From Paracoccaceae bacterium (lineage in GTDB: Bacteria > Pseudomonadota > Alphaproteobacteria > Rhodobacterales > Rhodobacteraceae), in the NCBI GenBank assembly GCA_027069385.1, contig JALXER010000184.1:1-5204 (forward strand): a DNA stretch of 5,204 nucleotides, written 5' to 3'. The translations under genes were made by a program, and so were the position numbers. Below are positions 1-5,204 of this stretch, piece after piece. The notes under the pieces were generated by a model, which was given only the letters and a program-made list of their open reading frames with translations, searched no databases and had not been told where the DNA came from. Every line of letters begins with the position of its first letter. Within the stretch, counting starts at the first letter, position 1.

Positions 1-35
1 CGCAAGACATCGTACTTCAGTACCTGGAAAATCAT
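1..35 (-). CDS. Possible N-terminal start of a minus-strand gene (3' end off window)
   Basis: On the minus strand an ATG at 33-35 opens a frame reading MIFQVLKYDVL before the window ends. An AGGA lies eight bases upstream of the ATG (44-47, within AGGATTTTGGAT), a reasonable ribosome binding site. The ATG overlaps a TGA (32-34) that closes the upstream minus-strand frame, giving an ATGA start/stop overlap of the kind seen in translationally coupled genes. Eleven residues are too few to name a family. It is mutually exclusive with the plus-strand tail ending at 65. Confidence 0.33.
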   Translation of the reverse strand, partial: MIFQVLKYDVL

Positions 36-65
36 ATCCAAAATCCTACCGGCGCAAGCCGGTAG
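1..65 (+). CDS. Possible C-terminal tail of a plus-strand gene (5' end off window)
   Basis: Reading from base 3, the plus strand is open and encodes about 20 residues (QDIVLQYLENHI then QNPTGASR) up to a TAG stop at 63-65. The composition (mixed charged, polar and aliphatic residues) is protein-like, but the piece is too short to identify. The stop codon forms the last three bases of a perfect 8-bp hairpin (46-65), which would suit a gene end, although only TGGTTT follows it. The competing reading is a minus-strand gene starting at 35 on the same DNA. Only one of the two is likely to be real, and the window edge prevents a decision. Confidence 0.27.
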   Translation, partial: QDIVLQYLENHIQNPTGASR

Positions 66-426
66 TGGTTTAGTAGGGTCAGTCGGGCAAGGTGTTTTGG
101 CCCCGCTGTTGCGCCATCCGCCCCCGGGGCGCGCGCCTGCTTTACCGGATTTTCATAGAATTTGCCTAAAACCTGATCCATGCCCAACGGGCCTGCAAAG
201 GTTCGGGAGTCGATTGTGTCGGGCAGATCAACCTTTAACGCGCAGCGCGGTTCGCCTGAAAAAGAACTTGCCCTGCGGTGTAAATCGCTGTCCGCTCCAG
301 CGGGTCAACACCGGTGTTTCCGGTGCTGCGAAAAGCAGGCGGCGATGTGTAATCAGTATCCGGGCCAATCCAGCCGGCACAATCGATTCCACCTTGCGGC
401 CTTGCTCCCGCCGCAAAAGGGTACAA
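32..426 (-). pseudogene. Possible decayed or frameshifted minus-strand gene
   Basis: No intact gene fits the stretch between the left-edge gene and the peroxiredoxin terminator. On the minus strand, the frame from about 426 down to its TAA at 235 reads as a natural-looking sequence (for example GNTGVDPLERTAIYTAGQVL). About ten bases before that stop, the frame one base back takes over with KVDLPDTIDSRTFAGPLGMD and runs to a TGA at 32-34. A single-base deletion near 235-240 would explain the break. A G7 run on the minus strand (440-446) upstream is a second candidate slip site, where one extra G would join an ATG at 470 to the same frame. The intact alternative is a 49-residue ORF from ATG 179-181, but it has no Shine-Dalgarno sequence. 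I do not recognise the family. Plain non-coding DNA remains possible. Confidence 0.25.
46..65. repeat. Perfect 8-bp hairpin with GCAA loop
   Basis: CTACCGGC (46-53), GCAA (54-57) and GCCGGTAG (58-65) form a perfect GC-rich stem-loop. On the plus strand the loop is a GNRA-type tetraloop (GCAA) and is followed by TGGTTTAG. On the minus strand it is followed by GATTTTGG. Neither side has a proper uridine tract, so a rho-independent terminator is possible but weak in either direction. It could also be a short palindromic intergenic element or part of a structured transcript. Only one copy was noticed in this window. Confidence 0.4.
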
Positions 427-472
427 GCAAGAAACCCAGCCCCCCCGGCGATACGCGGGCGTTTTTGCATGG

Positions 473-499
473 AAAAAGGGCGGCGCTTTTGCACCGCCC
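473..499 (-). terminator. Rho-independent terminator of the peroxiredoxin gene
   Basis: Read on the minus strand, a 9-bp stem GGGCGGTGC / GCGCCGCCC (one G-T pair) with an AAAA loop is followed directly by five T residues. It begins about 11 bases after the peroxiredoxin TAA stop. This is a textbook intrinsic terminator and indicates that the peroxiredoxin transcript ends here and does not continue into the region to the left. Confidence 0.9.
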
Positions 500-510
500 C
501 TCCAGAAAAA

Positions 511-1044
511 TTACTTGTTGGCTTTCAGCCAGGCCATCACGGTTTCGGGCGAGCTTTCGCCGTAAGGGTCGTCGCCGTGGTTGTCCTCGATCCCCGGTTC
601 CTGGAACCAGGCCTCGACCACGCCGTCATTGACAATCGCCGCATAGCGCCAGCTGCGCATGCCAAAACCGATATTGGATTTGTCCACCAGCATGCCCATA
701 TGGCGGGTGAAAACACCGGCACCGTCGGGGATAACCTTAACGTTTTCCAGTTCCTGATCCCACGACCATTTGTTCATCACAAAGGTATCGTTCACCGACA
801 TCACATAGATTTCGTCAATGCCTTCGGCGCGGAAATCGGCCGCGCCTTTTTCATACCCCGGAAGCTGGTAGGTCGAACATGTGGGCGTAAACGCGCCGGG
901 CAGCGAAAACAGGATTACCCGCTTGCCTTTGAAAAAATCGTCGGTGGTTTTGTCTTCCCATTTGAACGGATTGTCACCGCCGATGCTTTCGTCGCGCACC
1001 CGCGTGTGAAAGGTTACGTCCGGAAGTTTAAAGCCAACATGCAT
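511..1044 (-). CDS. Peroxiredoxin, Prx5 subfamily (AhpC/TSA fold)
   Basis: Encodes a 177-residue thiol peroxidase that reduces hydrogen peroxide and organic hydroperoxides, probably in the cytoplasm because no signal peptide is visible. The Prx5-type active-site motif PGAFTPTCS lies at residues 49-57, giving Cys56 as the peroxidatic cysteine with Pro49 and Thr53 beside it. The arginine in the SWRYAAIV segment (Arg133) fits the conserved active-site arginine. MGMLVDKSNIGFG (116-128) is also typical of bacterial Prx5 proteins. Cys56 is the only cysteine in the chain, so recycling must use an external thiol, by family analogy glutathione and glutaredoxin. Length is normal for the family. The ATG at 1042-1044 is preceded by AAAAGGGG at seven bases, a strong ribosome binding site that decides the start. 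It is transcribed alone, divergently from rlmJ, and closed by its own terminator. No OxyR-type site could be recognised by eye. Confidence 0.95.
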   Translation of the reverse strand: MHVGFKLPDVTFHTRVRDESIGGDNPFKWEDKTTDDFFKGKRVILFSLPGAFTPTCSTYQLPGYEKGAADFRAEGIDEIYVMSVNDTFVMNKWSWDQELENVKVIPDGAGVFTRHMGMLVDKSNIGFGMRSWRYAAIVNDGVVEAWFQEPGIEDNHGDDPYGESSPETVMAWLKANK

Positions 1045-1163
1045 GGTATTACCCCTTTTATAAGTGTTTCAGTCAGGCATTACATAGGGCTTTTTGTCGG
1101 AGTCGAAAACCCCCCGCCACACATTTTCTGGCTTTTGTCCGAAATAGCCGTTATCACCCCCGC
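1045..1163. promoter_or_regulatory. Divergent intergenic region between peroxiredoxin gene and rlmJ
   Basis: These 119 bp must carry the promoters of two divergent genes. For the peroxiredoxin gene the minus strand offers TGTAAT as a good -10 candidate (forward ATTACA, about 1079-1084), with no convincing -35 upstream of it. For rlmJ, TTATCA (1151-1156) ends seven bases before the ATG. No clear inverted-repeat operator was found. The promoter assignments are by eye only. Confidence 0.5.
1151..1156 (+). promoter_or_regulatory. Candidate -10 element for a leaderless rlmJ transcript
   Basis: TTATCA resembles the TATAAT consensus (4 of 6) and is followed by CCCCCGC and then the rlmJ ATG at 1164. 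Seven bases is the usual distance from a -10 to the transcription start, so initiation would fall on the A of the start codon. The -35 region about 17 bases further upstream (CTGGCT or TGGCTT) is poor, so this is a weak call based on spacing. Confidence 0.22.
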
Positions 1164-1931
1164 ATGCTGTCCTATCAACACGCCTATCACGCCGGCAATC
1201 CGGCCGACCTGCACAAGCATCTGGTGCTGGCCGAGATGCTGACCCTGCTGACCCGCAAGGCGCGCGGTATTTCTTATCTGGAGACCCATGCCGGGCGCGG
1301 GCTTTACGATCTGGACTCCTCCGAATCGCGCAAAACCGCCGAGGCGGCCGAGGGAATCAACGCGATCTCCCTGCCAGATTGCCCGCTGCGAACCGCGGTG
1401 CTGGCAACCCGTGCGCGCTATGGGGATGCGGCCTATCCCGGCTCTCCGCTGATTGCCCGAACCCTGCTGCGCGAACAGGACCGCCTGCACCTGATGGAGC
1501 TGCACCCCGCCGAGCACAAGGCCCTGAAGCGGACGCTGAAATCCGCCACCACCGCCGTGCATCACCGCGACGGTTACGAGGGGGTTCTGGCCCTGTCGCC
1601 GCCCACGCCGCGCAAGGGGCTGGTGCTGGTTGATCCGTCTTACGAGGTCAAAACCGAATACGCGCAGGTGGCGGCATTTACGATGAAACTGCTGGCCAAA
1701 TGGCCGCAGGCCTGTGTGATGATCTGGTATCCGATCCTGCCTGCCAACCGCCATAACGACCTTATTTCCGGCCTTAAAATCAACCACTTGCGACACGAGG
1801 TCGGGTTTACGCTAAAGGGCGGTGTGGGCATGACCGGCAGCGGGCTGCTGCTGGTAAATGCGCCCTATGGGGCCGAAAATTGCCTGACCCGCGCGCAGGC
1901 CCTTGGCCAGCCGGTCTTGCAAATGGGCTAG
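1164..1931 (+). CDS. rlmJ: 23S rRNA (adenine(2030)-N6)-methyltransferase RlmJ
   Basis: Encodes a 255-residue S-adenosylmethionine-dependent enzyme that methylates N6 of A2030 in 23S rRNA. The N-terminus MLSYQHAYHAGNPADLHKH matches the family start, with Tyr4, His6 and Lys18 in the positions known from the E. coli enzyme, which fixes the ATG at 1164. THAGRGLYDL (41-50) is the SAM-binding motif, YPGSP (91-95) follows, DPSY (157-160) is the catalytic motif IV, and IWYPI (187-191) and MTGSGLLLVNAP (223-234) complete the signature. Motif IV is DPPY in E. coli, so Pro to Ser is a variation, but the catalytic Asp is kept. The protein is shorter than the 280-residue E. coli form. No Shine-Dalgarno sequence precedes the ATG (upstream is ATCACCCCCGC). 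It is followed after 18 bp by a small membrane-protein gene, probably in the same transcript. Confidence 0.95.
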   Translation: MLSYQHAYHAGNPADLHKHLVLAEMLTLLTRKARGISYLETHAGRGLYDLDSSESRKTAEAAEGINAISLPDCPLRTAVLATRARYGDAAYPGSPLIARTLLREQDRLHLMELHPAEHKALKRTLKSATTAVHHRDGYEGVLALSPPTPRKGLVLVDPSYEVKTEYAQVAAFTMKLLAKWPQACVMIWYPILPANRHNDLISGLKINHLRHEVGFTLKGGVGMTGSGLLLVNAPYGAENCLTRAQALGQPVLQMG

Positions 1932-1949
1932 GGGAAACAAAGGAACGCA

Positions 1950-2168
1950 ATGGCACATATCGAAACCCTTGGCATTGTCGCCATCGTTATCATGGTCGGC
2001 AGCTATGCGCTGGAAAAACGCGCGCCGGTGTTTATCGCGACCTTCGCGCTGGGCTGCGCCATGGCCGCGGTCTATGCCTATCTGATTGGTTCCTACCCGT
2101 TTCTGATCGCCGAAGGCCTGTGGGCTATCATTGCCGCGCGGCGCTGGTGGGTGGCCATTCAGGAATAA
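1950..2168 (+). CDS. Small multi-spanning membrane protein, CBU_0592-like
   Basis: Encodes 72 residues, almost all hydrophobic. Likely membrane segments are at about 5-21, 27-46 and 49-63, with short charged turns (LEKRAP at 21-26, ARRWW at 63-67) and no signal cleavage site. The pattern of a Gly-Ser-Tyr-Ala-Leu motif in the first helix and a terminal LIAEGLWAIIA helix ending in basic and aromatic residues resembles small CBU_0592-like inner membrane proteins. That is recognition by eye and not certain. AAAGGA five bases before the ATG is a good ribosome binding site. The gene starts 18 bp after the rlmJ stop on the same strand, which suggests cotranscription. The function is unknown, and nothing visible ties it to rRNA methylation. 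Confidence 0.85.
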   Translation: MAHIETLGIVAIVIMVGSYALEKRAPVFIATFALGCAMAAVYAYLIGSYPFLIAEGLWAIIAARRWWVAIQE

Positions 2169-2202
2169 CGGTGCGCGGGAACCAAGCACCCTACCGGTTG
2201 GG

Positions 2203-3168
2203 TCAATCGGTGTTCGTGCGACGAAAAAACGGGGCCACAAGGGCCAGTGCAAACCAAAGAGCCGAAATGGATAGCAACCCCAGAACAATGTCTTGCGTGG
2301 GCACTTGCCTGTTGGCGTGAAACATCAGCGGATAGACCAACGCCGCGCTTAGCGGCGTCAGGGGCACCAGCGCATAAGCCCGCCAAGGGGGGCGTTGCGG
2401 GTGCAATTGCGCCAGTATTGTTGCGCCCCCTGTTTGATTGCGACCGCGCCAAAGGGCAAGAAAGGTTACGCCGATCAAAGGCAAGATGAATAATGAAAAG
2501 GGGAAAAAGGGCATGGCAATCACAACAAACAGCACCAGATACACCATGCCAACCCCCCATATTTCCCATTTTGACGCGTTGAAATCCGCTCGGCCAAGCC
2601 GGTCTGCCAGCACCATGCCCACCAGCCAGAAACTGCCGCTTACCGTTGCAAAAACCGCGAATTCCTGCGGGGTAAGCGGTGCCATGGAATCCGGCCCCCA
2701 ATACCATGTTGCCCAACCCCCCCATGCCGCGCCAAGCAGGATAAACACCCCCGCCAACAGCGCCCAGCCAAGCTTGCGCATTGCCAGCCGGACCAAATAC
2801 CAGCCCAGCAGAACATCGATCAACCCGTGCCAGCCGACGCTGGGAAAGAAGAACGATACCGGCATTGCTTCGTAGATCACCGGAACTGTCAGCCCTTCGG
2901 TGGCCCAGCCAAACAGCGTACCGGCCAGCAATAGCCCGGACAGGCTGCGGGCATTGAAACGGGACAGGGCAACCAGCATCGGATAGGTAAACAGGGTGTA
3001 AAACCCCGCAAATGAAAGCAACGCCGGCACCGCCAGAACCGGAGCGGTTTTCAGCGTGTCCAGCAACTCGAAGACCGGCGATTCGTTCAGGAAAAAGTAC
3101 TCGGAAAAGAACATCAGGATGATGGCGTTGCCATAGGCGAATGCGATCCTGCGCCCCAGGCTATACAT
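2203..3168 (-). CDS. Polytopic membrane protein of unknown function, downstream of nrdJ
   Basis: Encodes 321 residues with roughly eight to ten hydrophobic segments (about 11-27, 42-64, 76-98, 110-130, 133-154, 170-188, 204-240 as two, 266-284, 294-315), so it is an integral inner membrane protein. I do not recognise the family. The most distinctive part is residues 87-123, with GWATEGLTVPVIYEAMP and then VGWHGLIDVLLGW. This puts Glu91, Glu100, His114 and Asp118 in or next to membrane segments, as expected for a substrate, ion or metal site. A 30-residue cytosolic or periplasmic loop (about 241-265) is basic. The ATG at 3166-3168 has GGGA about six bases upstream, in the 15-bp gap after the nrdJ stop. 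The gene is therefore probably cotranscribed with nrdJ, although a shared function does not follow. It converges on the small membrane-protein gene across 34 bp. Confidence 0.85.
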   Translation of the reverse strand: MYSLGRRIAFAYGNAIILMFFSEYFFLNESPVFELLDTLKTAPVLAVPALLSFAGFYTLFTYPMLVALSRFNARSLSGLLLAGTLFGWATEGLTVPVIYEAMPVSFFFPSVGWHGLIDVLLGWYLVRLAMRKLGWALLAGVFILLGAAWGGWATWYWGPDSMAPLTPQEFAVFATVSGSFWLVGMVLADRLGRADFNASKWEIWGVGMVYLVLFVVIAMPFFPFSLFILPLIGVTFLALWRGRNQTGGATILAQLHPQRPPWRAYALVPLTPLSAALVYPLMFHANRQVPTQDIVLGLLSISALWFALALVAPFFRRTNTD

Positions 3169-3183
3169 TGTATTTCCCGACCG

Positions 3184-5204
3184 TTATCCGCATTTGCTAT
3201 ACCCGCACTCGCCGCAGACCATGCAGCCTTCTTGCATGCGCAGGGCGTATTGGCCGCATTTGGGGCAGGCGGGGGCGCGCGGGCGGACGGTGGTGGTGAT
3301 CTCGGGATCCTGTTTCAGGGCGTTCCCCGGAGTCATAAAGCCGATCTGCACCAGATGCTGTTCGATCACGCCGCCAATTGCCGCCAGAATCGACGGGATA
3401 TAGCGGCCCTGAATCCACGCACCACCCCGCGGGTCGAACACGGCCTTTAGCTCTTCGACCACAAAGCTGATATCGCCCCCGCGCCGGAACACCGCCGAGA
3501 TCATCCGGGTCAGGGCGACGGTCCAGGCGAAATGCTCCATGTTTTTCGAGTTGATGAACACCTCGAACGGGCGGCGCTGCCCGTCGCTGATCACATCGTT
3601 GATGGTGATGTAAATCGCGTGTTCGCTTTCGGGCCAGCGGATTTTGTAGGTGTTGCCTTCCAGTTGCGCGGGGCGCTCCATCGGGGTGATCTCGGCCGGT
3701 TTGGGCGTGTCGATGGACAGCACCGAACCGGTAATGTCATTAGGGCGGTAGGTGGTGATTCCCTTCAACCCGGCGGCCCAGGCATCCATGTACAAGTCTT
3801 TGAAATCATCAAAGGAATAGTCGGCGGGCACGTTCACCGTTTTGGAAATCGCCGCGCAGATATAGGGCTGGATTGCCGCTTGCATCTGCATGTGGTCGCG
3901 CGCCGAAATGTCCATGGCGCTGACAAAGGCATCGGGCAGGTTTGATTCATCGCCGCCCTGTTCGCGGTAGATCCGATAGGCATGATCTTCGACGCGGTAT
4001 TCCTGCATCTCGTCATCCGAACCGCGTTTTTTGCGGGTGTAGAACCACGAAAACGCCGGCTCGATCCCGCCCGAGCAGTTGTCGCCAAAGGCCAGGCTGA
4101 TCGTGCCGGTCGGCGCGATGGAAAGCAGGTGCGAGTTGCGAATCCCGTGCGCGCGGATATCGGCGCGAATATCCTCGGGCAGTCGTTTTGCCATGCCCGA
4201 TTGCAGGTATTTTTCCGCCTCCAGCATCGGGAACGGCCCCTTTTCGCGTGCCAGCGCAATGCTGGCCCGATAGGCGGTGTCGCGCATAGTGCGGGTCAGG
4301 GTGGCGGCAAATTCGCGCGCCTGCGGGGTGTCATAGCGCAGCCCGAGCATGATCAGCGCGTCGCCAAGACCGGTAAACCCAAGCCCTATGCGGCGCTTGG
4401 CGGCGGCCTCGGCTGCCTGTTCGGGCAGTGGCCAGTTGGTGGCATCCAGCACATTGTCGAGCATCCGCACCGCGGTGGTCACCACCTCGTTGAACCGATC
4501 GAAATCAAAGCGGGGCTGTTGAAAGGGTTCTATTATAAAGCGAGTAAGGTTCATGCTGCCCAGACAGCAACAGCCATGATCGGGAATCGGAATTTCGCCG
4601 CAGGGGTTGGTGGCTTCGATGACCTCGCAATAGTGCAGGTTGTTCTGTTCGTTGATCCGGTCCAGAAACAGAATCCCCGGTTCGGCGGCGTCATAGGTAT
4701 TGCGGATAATCGTATCCCAAAGGGCCTTGGCGGGGATGGATTTATAAATCCACTTGCCATCTTTGCGCTGTTTTCCGCCCTTGGCGGGGCGGGCCTTGTG
4801 CACCAGTTCGAAATAGGCGTTATTGTTTAATGCGTGCATGAAATCGTCGGAAACACCCACGGAAATGTTGAAATTGGACAATTGCCCTTTGGAGCGTTTG
4901 GCCGAAATGAACTCCTCTATATCGGGATGATCAACCCGAAGCACCCCCATTTGCGCGCCGCGCCGCGCGCCGGCGCTCTCCACCGTGGCGCAAGACTGGT
5001 TGAACACATGCATATAGGAAACCGGCCCCGAAGCCGCACTGTCGGTGCCCGCAACGCGCGCGCCCCGCGGGCGAATGCTGGAAAAGTCATAGCCGACGCC
5101 ACCGCCGCGCCGCATGGTCTCGGCCGCCTGGCGCAGCGCGTGATAAATCCCGACCTTGCCGTCAACGGTTGACGATACGCTATCCCCCACAGGTTGCACA
5201 AAAC
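3184..5204 (-). CDS. nrdJ: Adenosylcobalamin-dependent (class II) ribonucleotide reductase, C-terminal part
   Basis: Encodes about 672 C-terminal residues of the enzyme that reduces ribonucleotides to deoxyribonucleotides using a B12-derived radical. The 5' end lies beyond the window. Numbering from the Val codon at 5197-5199, ATNPCGEIPIP (196-206) carries the thiyl-radical cysteine Cys200 and Glu202, CCCLGSMNL (210-218) follows, and SIAPTGTIS (360-368) is the phosphate-binding loop of the ten-stranded barrel. A TSCPD-type domain spans about 515-620 (RRPFEVFINSKNMEHFAW). The tail has Cys645, 648, 659, 662, 665 and 670, ending CGYSKCG, and probably combines zinc binding with the redox cysteines that re-reduce the active site. 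The FVQPV start of the fragment suggests that the first active-site cysteine lies just off the window. Full-length alphaproteobacterial homologues run to roughly 1,200 residues, so close to half is missing. The membrane-protein gene follows after 15 bp. The promoter, and any cobalamin control, is outside the window. Confidence 0.97.
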   Translation of the reverse strand, partial: FVQPVGDSVSSTVDGKVGIYHALRQAAETMRRGGGVGYDFSSIRPRGARVAGTDSAASGPVSYMHVFNQSCATVESAGARRGAQMGVLRVDHPDIEEFISAKRSKGQLSNFNISVGVSDDFMHALNNNAYFELVHKARPAKGGKQRKDGKWIYKSIPAKALWDTIIRNTYDAAEPGILFLDRINEQNNLHYCEVIEATNPCGEIPIPDHGCCCLGSMNLTRFIIEPFQQPRFDFDRFNEVVTTAVRMLDNVLDATNWPLPEQAAEAAAKRRIGLGFTGLGDALIMLGLRYDTPQAREFAATLTRTMRDTAYRASIALAREKGPFPMLEAEKYLQSGMAKRLPEDIRADIRAHGIRNSHLLSIAPTGTISLAFGDNCSGGIEPAFSWFYTRKKRGSDDEMQEYRVEDHAYRIYREQGGDESNLPDAFVSAMDISARDHMQMQAAIQPYICAAISKTVNVPADYSFDDFKDLYMDAWAAGLKGITTYRPNDITGSVLSIDTPKPAEITPMERPAQLEGNTYKIRWPESEHAIYITINDVISDGQRRPFEVFINSKNMEHFAWTVALTRMISAVFRRGGDISFVVEELKAVFDPRGGAWIQGRYIPSILAAIGGVIEQHLVQIGFMTPGNALKQDPEITTTVRPRAPACPKCGQYALRMQEGCMVCGECGYSKCG

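Noticed and set aside
66..472. Structured RNA (tmRNA, 6S or RNase P) in the gene-poor stretch
   Set aside because: No tRNA-like acceptor/T-arm sequence or other conserved core motif could be recognised on either strand.
228..494. Minus-strand ORF starting inside the terminator (88 codons)
   Set aside because: Both possible starts lie in or just after the terminator stem without a ribosome binding site, and the product is an Arg/Leu-rich shadow-like sequence. It is less protein-like than the adjacent frame.
97..1242. Long open plus-strand frame (381 codons)
   Set aside because: It runs antisense through the clear peroxiredoxin gene and its terminator and into the start of rlmJ. The product is rich in Arg, Pro and His with no domain, as expected for a shadow frame in GC-rich DNA.
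1080..1796. Minus-strand open frame of 238 codons
   Set aside because: Antisense to rlmJ, whose full set of family motifs is on the other strand. The product is Gln/Gly/Arg-rich and low in plausibility.
2170..2190. Possible bidirectional terminator between the convergent genes
   Set aside because: GGTGC/GCACC makes only a 5-bp stem with an 11-base loop and no T tract on either strand, too weak to call.
3982..4830. Plus-strand open frame of 282 codons
   Set aside because: Entirely antisense to the conserved catalytic core of nrdJ; no ribosome binding site or recognisable domain.

Overview
This window looks like chromosomal DNA from an alphaproteobacterium, most likely a Rhodobacterales (roseobacter-type) species. 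The reasons are moderately high GC, tight gene packing, a large adenosylcobalamin-dependent ribonucleotide reductase of the alphaproteobacterial type (TSCPD-like domain and a cysteine-rich tail), and a short alphaproteobacterial-type RlmJ. The lineage is an inference from gene character, not from a search.

Layout, left to right. Positions 1-65 hold the edge of a neighbouring gene whose strand I cannot settle: a plus-strand tail ending at 65, or a minus-strand start at 35. Positions 66-472 carry no intact gene. The minus strand there shows protein-like stretches in different frames, which suggests a decayed or frameshifted gene. A strong rho-independent terminator (473-499) closes a minus-strand peroxiredoxin gene (511-1044). 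A 119-bp divergent intergenic region separates it from rlmJ (1164-1931, plus strand), which encodes the 23S rRNA A2030 N6-methyltransferase. A 72-residue membrane protein (1950-2168) follows rlmJ in an apparent two-gene operon. This operon converges, across only 34 bp, on a minus-strand operon made of nrdJ (5' end off the window, 3184-5204) followed after 15 bp by a 321-residue polytopic membrane protein of unknown function (2203-3168).

Functionally this is a housekeeping neighbourhood: peroxide detoxification, rRNA modification and dNTP synthesis, plus two membrane proteins of unknown role. I see no mobile element, CRISPR array, tRNA, rRNA or defence system. The parts most worth a second look are the broken 66-472 stretch, the unknown membrane protein coupled to nrdJ, and the apparent lack of a Shine-Dalgarno sequence in front of rlmJ.
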